Of a DNA stretch of 64,000 bases, positions 56,465-64,000 are shown one piece after another. The notes under the pieces were generated by a model. The model ran no database searches, was not told where the DNA came from, and saw only the letters and a list, made by a program, of their open reading frames with translations. The position numbers and the translations under genes are program-made. The stretch's first letter is position 1. Each line of letters opens with the position of its first letter. Source of the stretch: Pseudobutyrivibrio sp. OR37 (GTDB lineage Bacteria; Bacillota; Clostridia; Lachnospirales; Lachnospiraceae); the NCBI RefSeq assembly GCF_900113655.1, contig NZ_FOQF01000011.1, positions 44,635 through 108,634 on the forward strand, in the 5' to 3' direction.

Positions 56465-57322
56465 TTAACCCTTCACACCACCAAGTGTTACGCCACCAAC
56501 GATGTGCTTAGATAATACTAGATAAACTATTATAACAGGGAAGATTGAGAATGCAATCATCATATAAACCTGTCCCATATCAAACTTAAGCCAGTCTGCG
56601 TTACGGAGCTGAGCAATAAGAATAGGAAGAGTCTTCTTTGCATCATCATGAAGTACAAGTGCTGGAGTGAAGTAATTGTTCCAGCTACCTACGAAGCTGA
56701 AGATTGCCTGTACAGCAATGGCTGGCTTCATAAGTGGTACTACAATCTGGTTAAAGGTTCTAAATTCTCCAGAACCATCAATTCTGGCTGCCTCTACAAG
56801 AGATAGAGGAAGTGTAGCATCCATGTATTGCTTCATATAGAAGAATACTGCTGGAGATGCTATTGCAGGTACAACAAGAGGAATTGCACTGTTATCAAGC
56901 TTCATCTTATCAATTAACTGTAAGAAACCAAGTACAGTTACCTGTGTTGGAATCATCATAATCATTAATATGAAAGTAAAGATGAATTTCTTAGCCTTAA
57001 ATTCATATGCATGGATAGCATAAGCTGTCATTGTTGAGAAATATGTAGCTAAGGTTGCTGTTAAAAATGCAATTATTAATGAGTTGAACATACCTCTTAT
57101 AATAGGTAAAGTTCCGTTTTTAAGGTTTACCCAGTTCTCAATAAAATGATTACTTGGGATAGCTGTAAAGCCCGCACTTAATTCCGAATTACTTCTTGTA
57201 GCGTTAATAAACAATACATAGAACCAGAACAAGCAAAGGAAAGATATTAATATTAATACAATGTAGGCAATTAGTCTTCTGACATGAATACCACCGCCGG
57301 ATTGTTTTTTATTTTCTGCCAT
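56465..57322 (-). CDS. Sugar ABC transporter permease (MalG-type)
   Basis: Inner membrane subunit of 285 residues with six helices. The C-terminal half has the permease EAA-type motif LVEAARIDGSGEFRTFNQIVVPLMKPAI that docks to the ATPase. It belongs to the CUT1 group, which imports oligosaccharides. Third gene of the binding protein-permease-permease unit; it starts 15 bases after the other permease. Context suggests cellobiose or cellodextrins. Confidence 0.92.
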   Translation of the reverse strand: MAENKKQSGGGIHVRRLIAYIVLILISFLCLFWFYVLFINATRSNSELSAGFTAIPSNHFIENWVNLKNGTLPIIRGMFNSLIIAFLTATLATYFSTMTAYAIHAYEFKAKKFIFTFILMIMMIPTQVTVLGFLQLIDKMKLDNSAIPLVVPAIASPAVFFYMKQYMDATLPLSLVEAARIDGSGEFRTFNQIVVPLMKPAIAVQAIFSFVGSWNNYFTPALVLHDDAKKTLPILIAQLRNADWLKFDMGQVYMMIAFSIFPVIIVYLVLSKHIVGGVTLGGVKG

Positions 57323-57337
57323 TGTTATTCTCCTTGT

Positions 57338-58243
57338 TTATTTCTTTTCTGAATTTGTAAACTTATAAACAACCATGCTTAGTATTCCAGTGATTATAAA
57401 CATGTAAACCGAAAGAGCACCTGCAAGACCAAAGTTCTTGCTAAACAAATGCTTATTTAAGTACATGATAAGAGTCATTGATGAACGCATTGGATCACCA
57501 GTACCGTTTGTTAAAATCTGTGGAACATCAAACATCTGTAAACCACCAATAAGTGATGTAATCATTACATATACCAATATTGGTCTAAGTAATGGCAGAG
57601 TAATTTTATAGAAAATCTGATTAGCAGTCGCGCCATCTACCTGAGCCGCCTCGAATAATGAAGGATCAATTCCCATCATACCTGCCATCAGAAGAATAGT
57701 CGTATTTCCAAACCACATAAGACAGTTCATTGTAGCCACAAGTCCTCTGACAGTTCCTGCATGGCTCATAAACTTATATGCTTCTTTTAAAACACCAACC
57801 TGAATCAACAACGAGTTGATTGGGCCACTATCAGCAAATAATGTAAAGAACAACATCGCGAATGCAGATGCCATAATCAAGTTAGGCATATAAATTACTG
57901 TTTTAAAAAATGTCTGGCACTTTAATCTAAGTGAAGGATCAGTAAACCAAGCACCTAATAATAATGAAAGTACAATCTGTGGAATAAAGCCTAGAATCCA
58001 CATAATCATTGTGTTCTTGAAATATAATGGTAAATCACCATTTGTAATTATTGTTTTATAGTTTTCGATACCTACAAAATTAGGACCAATCTGTGTTAAT
58101 CCTGAACGATAATTTTCAAAAAATGAATTGTATACAGTAGATACCAATGGAATCAACTGAAACACTATAAATATAACAAGGAATGGAAGTAGAAAAATGT
58201 AACCCCACTTGTTATATCTAACCACTTTACTTTTCTTAGTCAT
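57338..58243 (-). CDS. Sugar ABC transporter permease (MalF-type)
   Basis: Inner membrane subunit of 301 residues with six helices and the EAA motif LFEAAQVDGATANQIFYKITLPLLRPIL. It pairs with the next gene product as a CUT1 permease. An N-terminal basic stretch precedes the first helix. A hairpin at 58269-58298 separates it from the binding-protein gene. Context: cellobiose-type substrate. Confidence 0.92.
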   Translation of the reverse strand: MTKKSKVVRYNKWGYIFLLPFLVIFIVFQLIPLVSTVYNSFFENYRSGLTQIGPNFVGIENYKTIITNGDLPLYFKNTMIMWILGFIPQIVLSLLLGAWFTDPSLRLKCQTFFKTVIYMPNLIMASAFAMLFFTLFADSGPINSLLIQVGVLKEAYKFMSHAGTVRGLVATMNCLMWFGNTTILLMAGMMGIDPSLFEAAQVDGATANQIFYKITLPLLRPILVYVMITSLIGGLQMFDVPQILTNGTGDPMRSSMTLIMYLNKHLFSKNFGLAGALSVYMFIITGILSMVVYKFTNSEKK

Positions 58244-58268
58244 AAATGCTCCCTTTTTCTTTTAAATA

Positions 58269-58298
58269 GGGCGCATGGAGCTTATCCCCCATGCGCCC
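58269..58298 (-). terminator. Strong intercistronic hairpin after the binding-protein gene
   Basis: Ten-base GC-rich arms GGGCGCATGG and CCATGCGCCC around a 10-base loop. The following minus-strand sequence is only TATTTAAAAG, so it probably protects the upstream message or lets only part of transcription pass, giving more binding protein than permease. Confidence 0.65.
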
Positions 58299-58331
58299 CC
58301 ATTTTAATTATCCATCAATTAAGCAAAATAA

Positions 58332-59729
58332 TTAGTCTACTGTTACGTCTGGATACTTCTCATGAACAGCCTTCTTGAACATATCAAGAGCTTCATCCTT
58401 TGTAGCGTTGCCAAGGAAGTAGTTCTTCATAGCCTTCTCAAGCTCTTCTGTACATCCCTGATCATAAGCAGAAAGGTTAGAAAGGTCGATCTTTTCTGCA
58501 CCTTCAGCAAGACCTGCGTATGGGTTCTGTCCACCAAGAAGCTCAAGGTTACCAGACTCATCAGATGCAAGTTCCTGAAGAACTGTCTTAGAGTTTACGC
58601 AGTCAGCATCCTGCTGAGCGATTTCCTTAAGAACAGTCTTGTCTGTTGTCATTGTAAGGATGATATCCTTTACAAGGTTAGCATTGTCTGTACCTGTTGC
58701 AGCGCAGATCCATGTACCACCCCAGTAGTAAGACTGTGGTCCAACGCAGTAGCCCCAGCCGCCCTGGTTAGCGATTGTGCCTTCTTCGTCAGCTGCAAGA
58801 CAGAAGTTGAAGAACCAAGCTGGTCCAAAGTAGCAGAAGATATTTCCTTCTGGTCTCTTACCCTTTGCCCAGTCATCGCCCCAAAGGTCATCTGTTGTCT
58901 CAGCCTTAGCATCAACAAGTTCCTTAGAATCATCGATCCACTTCTCGATGTTCTTATCCATTACTAACTTGCCATCCTGTACCCACTTACCAGATACGTT
59001 GTTTGAGTATGTACGATATGTATCAAATGCTGAGCACATCTTGTAACCAGCACCAACAATCTTTTCTGATGTCTCTTTGAACTTATCCCAATCAGATACA
59101 AGTGCCTGTACTTCATCAGGATCATCTGTTCCAAGAACTTCCTTAGCCATCTCTCTGTTGTAGATAAGACCAGCTGAGCAAGCCTGCCATGAAGCACCCT
59201 TTAAGTTACCGTTTGAATCTGTAACGATATCCTGTGTGTATTTATACTGATCAGAAAGGTCAGCATCTGTAATACCAAGATCCTTAAGAGCCATAGCATA
59301 ATCTGTGTCAACATACTTTAAAGCGTAGTCAGCTTCAACAAGGAATATATCTACCTTGTCATCTGCAGAAGCAGATTCCTGAGCTAAAAGAGCCTCATCA
59401 AGGTTGTTCTGGTATGCATTGTCTGTAGAAGGTGTGATTGTCCAAACTACATCAACATCACCAATCTTACCGTGTGTAGCATCTACTTCCTCGTAGTTCT
59501 TGTAGTGTGACTTAAGTCTTGACTGGAACTCATCATTCCAGCAATGGATGTTGAGAACTTTACCAGTGTCTTCTGGAAGCTCAACTGCAGCGTCAGCTGC
59601 TTCTGTTGTCTCTGTTGCGCCATCAGCAGCAGATGTGTCTGTAGAAGCTGTATCAGAGCTTCCACATCCAGCAAACATAGTTGCTGTCATTGTTGCTATT
59701 GCTAGCAAACTCACAATTCTTCTTTTCAT
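58332..59729 (-). CDS. Sugar-binding lipoprotein of a CUT1 ABC importer
   Basis: Extracellular binding protein of 465 residues. The lipobox is FAGCGSSDTAS with the Cys near residue 22, followed by a Thr/Ala-rich linker. The mature domain has VLNIHCWNDEFQSRLKSHY and a long two-lobe fold of oligosaccharide binders. The ATG at 59727-59729 is chosen because GGGAGGAACACAA lies upstream. First gene after the lacI gene and likely regulated by it. Confidence 0.9.
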   Translation of the reverse strand: MKRRIVSLLAIATMTATMFAGCGSSDTASTDTSAADGATETTEAADAAVELPEDTGKVLNIHCWNDEFQSRLKSHYKNYEEVDATHGKIGDVDVVWTITPSTDNAYQNNLDEALLAQESASADDKVDIFLVEADYALKYVDTDYAMALKDLGITDADLSDQYKYTQDIVTDSNGNLKGASWQACSAGLIYNREMAKEVLGTDDPDEVQALVSDWDKFKETSEKIVGAGYKMCSAFDTYRTYSNNVSGKWVQDGKLVMDKNIEKWIDDSKELVDAKAETTDDLWGDDWAKGKRPEGNIFCYFGPAWFFNFCLAADEEGTIANQGGWGYCVGPQSYYWGGTWICAATGTDNANLVKDIILTMTTDKTVLKEIAQQDADCVNSKTVLQELASDESGNLELLGGQNPYAGLAEGAEKIDLSNLSAYDQGCTEELEKAMKNYFLGNATKDEALDMFKKAVHEKYPDVTVD

Positions 59730-59749
59730 TTGTGTTCCTCCCAATTTTT

Positions 59750-59764
59750 ACGCGCCTTGCGCGT
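59750..59764. repeat. GC-rich inverted repeat in the leader of the binding-protein gene
   Basis: ACGCGC and GCGCGT around CTT, flanked by T-runs on both sides of the plus strand. It sits about 20 bases upstream of the start codon. It may be an operator or a small hairpin near the ribosome site. Confidence 0.45.
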
Positions 59765-59815
59765 TTTTTATAATTGTTACCGCATTTATAATAAGTTGAT
59801 TCCTCAACCAAATGC

Positions 59816-60829
59816 CTATTTCAAATTCTGAAGGGTGTCACCTTCAAGTAATTTACCTTTTACAACCACCTGCTTAACAAGTGTTGTTTTTGGTCTTTCT
59901 ATTAAATCGATTAGATTTTTTGCTGCCTGGAATCCAAGCTCATCAGCATCCTGACGATAAGTTGTAAGCCTTGGTCTGATATGACGTGCAACTTTAATAC
60001 CATCAAATCCAACAACAGATACATCTTCTGGAACCTTCAAGCCTTTTTCAGAGATAGCTCGCATACCACCGTATGCAGCATAATCATCTGGATAAAAGAT
60101 ACAGGTTGGTCTATCTTCTAGCTCCAAAAGCTCTAAGGTCTTTTCGTACGCCCCGTGAGTATCTCTATAAGCAGATTCAAGAATATACTCATCTGGAACT
60201 GTGATTCCGTACTCTTCCAACCTCTTATTAAAGGTAATCATTCTTGTTCTTGTAACAGAAGAATCTGCGCCGTGAATGTAAGCGATTTTCTTGTGACCAT
60301 TTTCTACTACGAAATCCACTAGTGTGTTAATTCCATCTACATTATCTGAAAGAATTGTTGTTGTGTCGTTGTAGATATGATCAATGGTAACAACCGGAAT
60401 GTCGCTTCGGACCAGCTCTACTACCTCTGGGTCGTCAAAATGTACATTTGCAATTATTACTCCATCGAATCTTCTGTATCTTGCATGATTTAGATAAGAT
60501 GACCTGCTTGGCCTTGTTCTGTCATTAGAAATAAAGGTTATATCATATCCTTCTTTTTCAACTTCCTTTTTAAAACTTTCAAGGACGCTGGCGAAGAAGT
60601 CATGCTGTAATCCGCTATTTGCATCATCCATAAATAAGACTCCAAGATTATGGGTTCTATTTGTTTTCATGGATTTTGCTGCTGCATTTGGCACGTAGCC
60701 TAACTCTCTTGCTGTCCTTCTAATTCTAGCCTTGGTTTCCGCTCCGATATCACTGTGATCGTTAAGTGCCTTACTAACAGTAGCTACGGATACATTACAC
60801 TGACTTGCAATATCCTTTAATGAGACCAT
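59816..60829 (-). CDS. LacI-family repressor of cellobiose genes
   Basis: Regulator of 337 residues: LacI HTH (SLKDIASQCNVSVATVSKALNDHSDIGAETKARIRRTARELGYVPN) and a periplasmic-binding-like sensor domain (NLGVLFMDDANSGLQHDFFASVLESFKKEVE onward). It is divergent from the cellobiose phosphorylase gene and upstream of the importer, so it very probably controls both. Its own promoter carries a palindrome just after the start of transcription. The inducer is likely the imported sugar or a derivative. Confidence 0.92.
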   Translation of the reverse strand: MVSLKDIASQCNVSVATVSKALNDHSDIGAETKARIRRTARELGYVPNAAAKSMKTNRTHNLGVLFMDDANSGLQHDFFASVLESFKKEVEKEGYDITFISNDRTRPSRSSYLNHARYRRFDGVIIANVHFDDPEVVELVRSDIPVVTIDHIYNDTTTILSDNVDGINTLVDFVVENGHKKIAYIHGADSSVTRTRMITFNKRLEEYGITVPDEYILESAYRDTHGAYEKTLELLELEDRPTCIFYPDDYAAYGGMRAISEKGLKVPEDVSVVGFDGIKVARHIRPRLTTYRQDADELGFQAAKNLIDLIERPKTTLVKQVVVKGKLLEGDTLQNLK

Positions 60830-60851
60830 TATTCCATCCCTTTTCCCTTCT

Positions 60852-60871
60852 GAAAACGCTTAATCGTTTTC
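60852..60871. promoter_or_regulatory. LacI-type operator in front of lacI
   Basis: GAAAACG and CGTTTTC, exact reverse complements around CTTAAT. It lies just downstream of the predicted transcription start of the lacI gene, fitting autorepression. Confidence 0.65.
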
Positions 60872-60879
60872 GTAACTTA

Positions 60880-60908
60880 AATATAGCTCTATTTTCGAAA
60901 ATCTACAA
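60880..60908 (-). promoter_or_regulatory. Promoter of the lacI gene
   Basis: Minus-strand TTGTAG (60903-60908), a 17-bp spacer and TATATT (60880-60885), about 50 bases upstream of the start codon. Confidence 0.65.
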
Positions 60909-60988
60909 GCTATTTTTCGAAATTTGTGTTTCTGTTAAATTTTCAACCCATATTTTAGTGCTTTTTGCACAAATATTGTGTTCCTGGA

Positions 60989-61016
60989 TTGCTTTTTCAC
61001 ATGGTTATGGTATTCT
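60989..61016 (+). promoter_or_regulatory. Candidate promoter of the cellobiose phosphorylase gene
   Basis: TTGCTT (60989-60994), a 16-bp spacer and TATTCT (61011-61016). Two LacI-type palindromes (61045-61054 and 61114-61123) lie downstream of it. A TATAAA at 61061 is an alternative -10. Moderate evidence only. Confidence 0.4.
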
Positions 61017-61024
61017 TAATGCGT

Positions 61025-61041
61025 GAATAGTATGTCTATTC
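61025..61041. promoter_or_regulatory. GAATAG-N5-CTATTC dyad between the candidate promoter and LacI site
   Basis: GAATAG and CTATTC are exact reverse complements around TATGT, a few bases downstream of the -10 candidate. It differs from the LacI-type sites and could be a second regulator site. Confidence 0.4.
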
Positions 61042-61044
61042 GCT

Positions 61045-61054
61045 TAAACGTTTA
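61045..61054. promoter_or_regulatory. LacI-type operator O1 of the phosphorylase gene
   Basis: TAAACGTTTA, a perfect palindrome with a central CpG as in LacI-family operators, within the shared CTTAAACGTTTAC sequence also found 69 bp downstream. Confidence 0.75.
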
Positions 61055-61113
61055 CGTTAGTATAAATAGGTTTTTGTAGTGTTTTTTACTACTTTTATCA
61101 TATTTTATACACT

Positions 61114-61123
61114 TAAACGTTTA
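61114..61123. promoter_or_regulatory. LacI-type operator O2 of the phosphorylase gene
   Basis: A second TAAACGTTTA in the identical 13-base context, 34 bases before the start codon. Two identical sites suggest cooperative repression. Confidence 0.75.
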
Positions 61124-61156
61124 CTAAAATTCATTTTTCAAAATAGGGAGGATTAT

Positions 61157-63592
61157 ATGAAATACGGTTTCTTCGATGATAACAACAAAGAATATGTTAT
61201 CACCACACCAAAAACTCCTTTGCCTTGGATTAATTACCTTGGCTGTACGGATTTTTTCTCTTTGATATCTAACACCTGCGGTGGCTATACCTTCTATAAA
61301 GATGCAAAGCTTCTTCGCATGACTAGATATCGTTACAATGACACTACTCCAGATACAAATGGAAAGTATTTCTATATTAAGGATGGAGATACTATTTGGA
61401 ATCCAGGATGGCAGCCAACAAAGACCGAATTAGATTCATACGAATGCCGCCATGGTATTGGTTATAGTAAATTTACAGGTACTAAGAACGGCATCGAAGC
61501 TGCTCTTACAACTTTTGTTCCTATAGGTGATCCTGTTGAGCTTACAAAAGTAACCTTAACAAACAAGGGCACTGCTAAAAAAGACATCACACTCTTTTCT
61601 TATGTAGAGTGGTGCTTATGGAACGCTGATGATGATATGAAGAACTATCAGCGTAACCTTTCAATCGGTGAAGTTGAAGTAGTTGATTCTACTATTTATC
61701 ACAAAACAGAATACAGAGAGCGCCGTAATCACTACGCTGTTTACTCTGTAAATACAAAGATTGATGGCTTTGAGACAAGCCGTGATGAATTCCGCGGTGC
61801 ATACAACGGACCAGATAAGCCAGCTGCAGTTATTGAAGGAAAGCTTCATAACACAATCGCTTCTGGTTGGTATCCAATCGCTTCTCATCAGATTAATGTT
61901 AGCCTTGAGGCTGGCGAAAGCAAGACTTTCGTATTTGCTTTAGGATATGTTGAGAATGCTGAGGATGATAAGTGGGAAGCTCCTGGAATCATTAATAAGA
62001 AGAAAGCAAATGCTCTTCTTGCCAAGTATCAGACAACAGAAGATTTCGATAAGGCTTTCGCAGCTCTTAATACATATTGGAATGACCTTCTTAGCAAGTT
62101 CCACATCGAATCTAAGGATGAGCATGTAAACCGTATGGTAAACATCTGGAACCAGTATCAGTGCATGGTAACATTTAACATGTCACGTTCTGCTTCTTAC
62201 TATGAGACAGGTATCGGCCGCGGAATGGGATTCAGAGATTCTTGTCAGGATCTTCTTGGTTTCGTTCATTTAATTCCTGACAGAGCCAGAGAGCGTATCA
62301 TTGATATTGCTTCAACTCAGTTCCAGGATGGTAGCGCTTACCATCAGTATCAGCCTCTTACAAAGAAGGGCAATTCTGATATCGGTTCAGGCTTTAACGA
62401 TGATCCATTATGGCTAATCGCTGGAACAAGCGCTTACATTCGCGAAACAGGTGACACTTCAATCCTTAAGGAAATGGTTCCATACGACAACGATATGTCA
62501 GTGGCAACTACACTTATGGAGCACTTACAGCGTTCATTTGATTATATTGTAAATCACAAGGGTCCACACGACCTTCCACTTATCGGTCGTGCCGATTGGA
62601 ATGACTGCTTGAACCTTAACTGTTTCTCTGAGCATCCAGGTGAAAGCTTCCAGTGCTTCGGACCTTCAGAGGGACCTGTTGCAGAATCAGTATTTATTGC
62701 TGGTATGTTTGTAAAATATGGTCGCGAGTATGCAGACCTTTGCAAGCTTATGGGCGACAATTCTGAAGCTGACAGAGTTTTAGCTGAGGTTGATAAGATG
62801 ATTAAAGCCATTGAGAAGGATGGCTGGGACGGCGAGTGGTTCGTAAGAGCTTATGATGCATACAGCCACAAGGTTGGTTCTAAGGAATGTGATGAAGGAC
62901 AGATTTACATCGAGCCACAGGGTATGTGCGTAATGGCCGGAGTTGGTGTTGATGATGGCAACGCAAAGAAGGCCCTTGATTCAGTTAAAGAAAAGCTTGA
63001 TACAAAGTATGGTGTTATGATTCTTCAGCCTGCTTACACAAGATATCATCTTGAGCTTGGTGAAATCACATCATATCCACCAGGATACAAGGAAAATGCT
63101 GGTATCTTCTGCCACAACAATCCATGGATTTCTATTGCAGAGACATGCATTGGTCGTGGTGACAGAGCCTTTGAAGTTTACAAGAAGACTTGTCCATCAT
63201 ATATTGAGGACATTTCTGAGATTCATAGAACAGAGCCTTATGTTTACTCACAGATGGTTGCTGGCGCAGATGCTAGATTCCACGGTGAGGCAAAGAACAG
63301 CTGGCTTACAGGAACTGCTGCATGGACATTTACAAATATTTCTCAGTACATTTTGGGAATTTATCCAACACTTGAGGGACTTTCAGTTAATCCATGTATC
63401 CCTGCAGAGTTCGGTGATTTCAATATCACACGTGTTTACCGCGGCGTAACCTACAATATTGAAATCAAGAACCCTAACAAGGTTCAAAAGGGTGTAGCTT
63501 CACTTACAGTTGATGGCGTTGAAGTTAAGGGTAATGTAATCCCATTCGACGGTAGCAAGAAGACTGTAAATGTAATCGCTACAATGAATTAG
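61157..63592 (+). CDS. Cellobiose phosphorylase, GH94 family
   Basis: Phosphorolyses cellobiose to alpha-glucose-1-phosphate and glucose in the cytoplasm. Length from the ATG at 61157 is 811 residues, the usual size for single-domain GH94 cellobiose phosphorylases. An in-frame TTG upstream would add 26 residues but lacks a ribosome site, whereas GGGAGGATTAT precedes this ATG. The N-terminus [20 protein letters not shown], the [12 protein letters not shown] motif and [10 protein letters not shown] (general acid Asp near 483) match the family. GH94 enzymes acting on chitobiose are the main alternative, but the N-terminus fits cellobiose enzymes best. Confidence 0.93.
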   Translation: MKYGFFDDNNKEYVITTPKTPLPWINYLGCTDFFSLISNTCGGYTFYKDAKLLRMTRYRYNDTTPDTNGKYFYIKDGDTIWNPGWQPTKTELDSYECRHGIGYSKFTGTKNGIEAALTTFVPIGDPVELTKVTLTNKGTAKKDITLFSYVEWCLWNADDDMKNYQRNLSIGEVEVVDSTIYHKTEYRERRNHYAVYSVNTKIDGFETSRDEFRGAYNGPDKPAAVIEGKLHNTIASGWYPIASHQINVSLEAGESKTFVFALGYVENAEDDKWEAPGIINKKKANALLAKYQTTEDFDKAFAALNTYWNDLLSKFHIESKDEHVNRMVNIWNQYQCMVTFNMSRSASYYETGIGRGMGFRDSCQDLLGFVHLIPDRARERIIDIASTQFQDGSAYHQYQPLTKKGNSDIGSGFNDDPLWLIAGTSAYIRETGDTSILKEMVPYDNDMSVATTLMEHLQRSFDYIVNHKGPHDLPLIGRADWNDCLNLNCFSEHPGESFQCFGPSEGPVAESVFIAGMFVKYGREYADLCKLMGDNSEADRVLAEVDKMIKAIEKDGWDGEWFVRAYDAYSHKVGSKECDEGQIYIEPQGMCVMAGVGVDDGNAKKALDSVKEKLDTKYGVMILQPAYTRYHLELGEITSYPPGYKENAGIFCHNNPWISIAETCIGRGDRAFEVYKKTCPSYIEDISEIHRTEPYVYSQMVAGADARFHGEAKNSWLTGTAAWTFTNISQYILGIYPTLEGLSVNPCIPAEFGDFNITRVYRGVTYNIEIKNPNKVQKGVASLTVDGVEVKGNVIPFDGSKKTVNVIATMN

Positions 63593-63641
63593 TTTCTTTT
63601 TCTTCATTAAATAATATTATTCTCCTTCTAAGAAAGAGCCA

Positions 63642-63659
63642 GACATTGACATCAATGTC
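63642..63659. repeat. Small inverted repeat downstream of the phosphorylase gene
   Basis: GACATTG and CAATGTC around ACAT. It precedes a second palindromic stretch (ATTAAGTTAACAT-like) and a terminator. It may belong to the end of the transposon suspected at the right edge. Confidence 0.45.
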
Positions 63660-63688
63660 ATTAAGTTAACATTGCGGTGGAGGCTACG

Positions 63689-63712
63689 ATGAAGAAAACG
63701 AGATTGAAGTGA
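63689..63712 (+). other. Possible 7-residue ORF inside the terminator hairpin
   Basis: GGTGGAGG (63677-63683 region) is followed by ATGAAGAAAACGAGATTGAA and a stop, giving MKKTRLK. The ribosome site is good, but a peptide this short is likely chance; it is listed because it lies across the terminator stem. Confidence 0.15.
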
Positions 63713-63735
63713 TATGCTTCAATCTCGTTTTTTCC
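63697..63735 (+). terminator. Rho-independent terminator downstream of the phosphorylase gene
   Basis: Arms AACGAGATTGAAG and CTTCAATCTCGTT around TGATATG, followed by a plus-strand T-run TTTTTTCC. It ends the phosphorylase transcript, or blocks it from the element behind. Confidence 0.9.
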
Positions 63736-63800
63736 TTTTTTAGACATTAAAAGAAGACAGATTGTATATCTGCCTAAATAACATTTTTAACTTTTCATTT

Positions 63801-64000
63801 TTATGCTACTCTATATAAGAAACCTCTAAAGATTCTTGCTGACTGGTATCTTTCACGATGTCGGTCTGGTCTAATGGGTACAAGATTTCTTGATATGATG
63901 GTTTCTAAATCAGGTGGAGATGTAATACCGCGGTAAAACTTTTTGCACATGTGAGCAGCAACTGAAAAGTTGGCTTTATATGTATATTTTCTTTGTTTTT
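63801..64000 (-). CDS. C-terminal end of a probable DDE transposase, partial
   Basis: An open frame of 65 codons runs in from the right edge and ends at the TAA at 63801-63803. It reads KANFSVAAHMCKKFYRGITS and ends RHRERYQSARIFRGFLYRVA. Basic, with the PIRPDRHRER and RGFLYRVA pattern seen at the ends of some IS4-type transposases. I recognise this only by general resemblance; the rest of the gene lies outside. If correct, an insertion sequence borders the cellobiose module. Confidence 0.45.
   Translation of the reverse strand, partial: KQRKYTYKANFSVAAHMCKKFYRGITSPPDLETIISRNLVPIRPDRHRERYQSARIFRGFLYRVA

Noticed and set aside
58362..58967. 201-residue open frame opposite the sugar-binding protein gene
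   Set aside because: Shadow of a long real gene in which signal, lipobox and fold are clear on the other strand.
63758..63772. CAGAT-N5-ATCTG hairpin as terminator of the transposase-like gene
   Set aside because: Only five base pairs and a poor T-run; left as unassigned.
1..64000. Search for tRNA, rRNA and CRISPR arrays
   Set aside because: No cloverleaf, rRNA segment or regular repeat-spacer pattern was recognised by reading; a covariance-model search was not possible.

Overview
The window looks like a chromosomal segment of a low-GC, anaerobic Firmicute of the Lachnospiraceae (Butyrivibrio/Pseudobutyrivibrio-like). The basis is AT-rich DNA with strong AGGAGG ribosome sites, Clostridia-type ribosomal and RNA polymerase proteins, a cellobiose phosphorylase with a LacI-controlled sugar importer, and a fumarase/malic enzyme pair. 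The genus is inference from protein character, not from a marker search. Most genes lie on the minus strand. No rRNA, tRNA or CRISPR array was seen.

Layout. 1-10.7 kb: nadA-nadB (nadB runs off the left edge), two membrane acyltransferases, a TSCPD protein, a YARHG membrane protein, an alanyl-tRNA editing protein, asparaginase, a HAD phosphatase, an S4-domain YlmH-like protein and nadE. 10.8-16.1 kb: a probable cell-surface O-acylation cluster (SH3b-SGNH protein, AlgJ/AlgX-like DHHW protein, MBOAT, acyltransferase-3, PH-domain protein). 16.2-19.7 kb: a YtrA-type GntR/ABC/CPBP operon whose promoter overlaps a perfect 11-bp dyad. 19.8-26.1 kb: msrA, a U32-like protein, a MATE exporter divergent from an AraC regulator, malic enzyme and fumC. 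26.2-31.1 kb: a broken XRE gene, an orphan sugar-binding lipoprotein directly behind a chemoreceptor, and an NmrA-type reductase. 31.2-40.4 kb: LysR, a CaCA exchanger, SstT, LUD, an ECF sigma/DUF4179 pair, a VOC protein, a membrane-anchored HExxH protein and an S41 lipoprotein, with degraded copies of the last two nearby.

40.4-56.4 kb is the core information-processing block, all minus strand: rpmG-secE-nusG-rplK-rplA, then rplJ-rplL behind an L10 leader with an attenuator-like terminator, rpoB-rpoC, and rpsL-rpsG-fusA-tuf. Near-consensus promoters are visible before rpmG, rplJ, rpoB and rpsL. A further one precedes tuf, with its -10 box in the loop of a perfect 14-bp inverted repeat. 56.5-63.6 kb is a cellobiose/cellodextrin module: importer (binding protein plus two permeases, no ATPase), LacI regulator, and divergent GH94 phosphorylase with LacI-type palindromes. 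The right edge holds the C-terminal end of a probable transposase.

How the parts work together. Cellobiose or short cellodextrins would enter through the ABC importer, energised by an ATPase encoded elsewhere, and be phosphorolysed to glucose-1-phosphate plus glucose. Fumarase and malic enzyme would join fumarate, malate and pyruvate. NadA, NadB and NadE give parts of de novo and terminal NAD synthesis. The less described material is the O-acylation cluster, the chemoreceptor/binding-protein pair, the decayed peptidase array and several terminator-promoter junctions and dyads.
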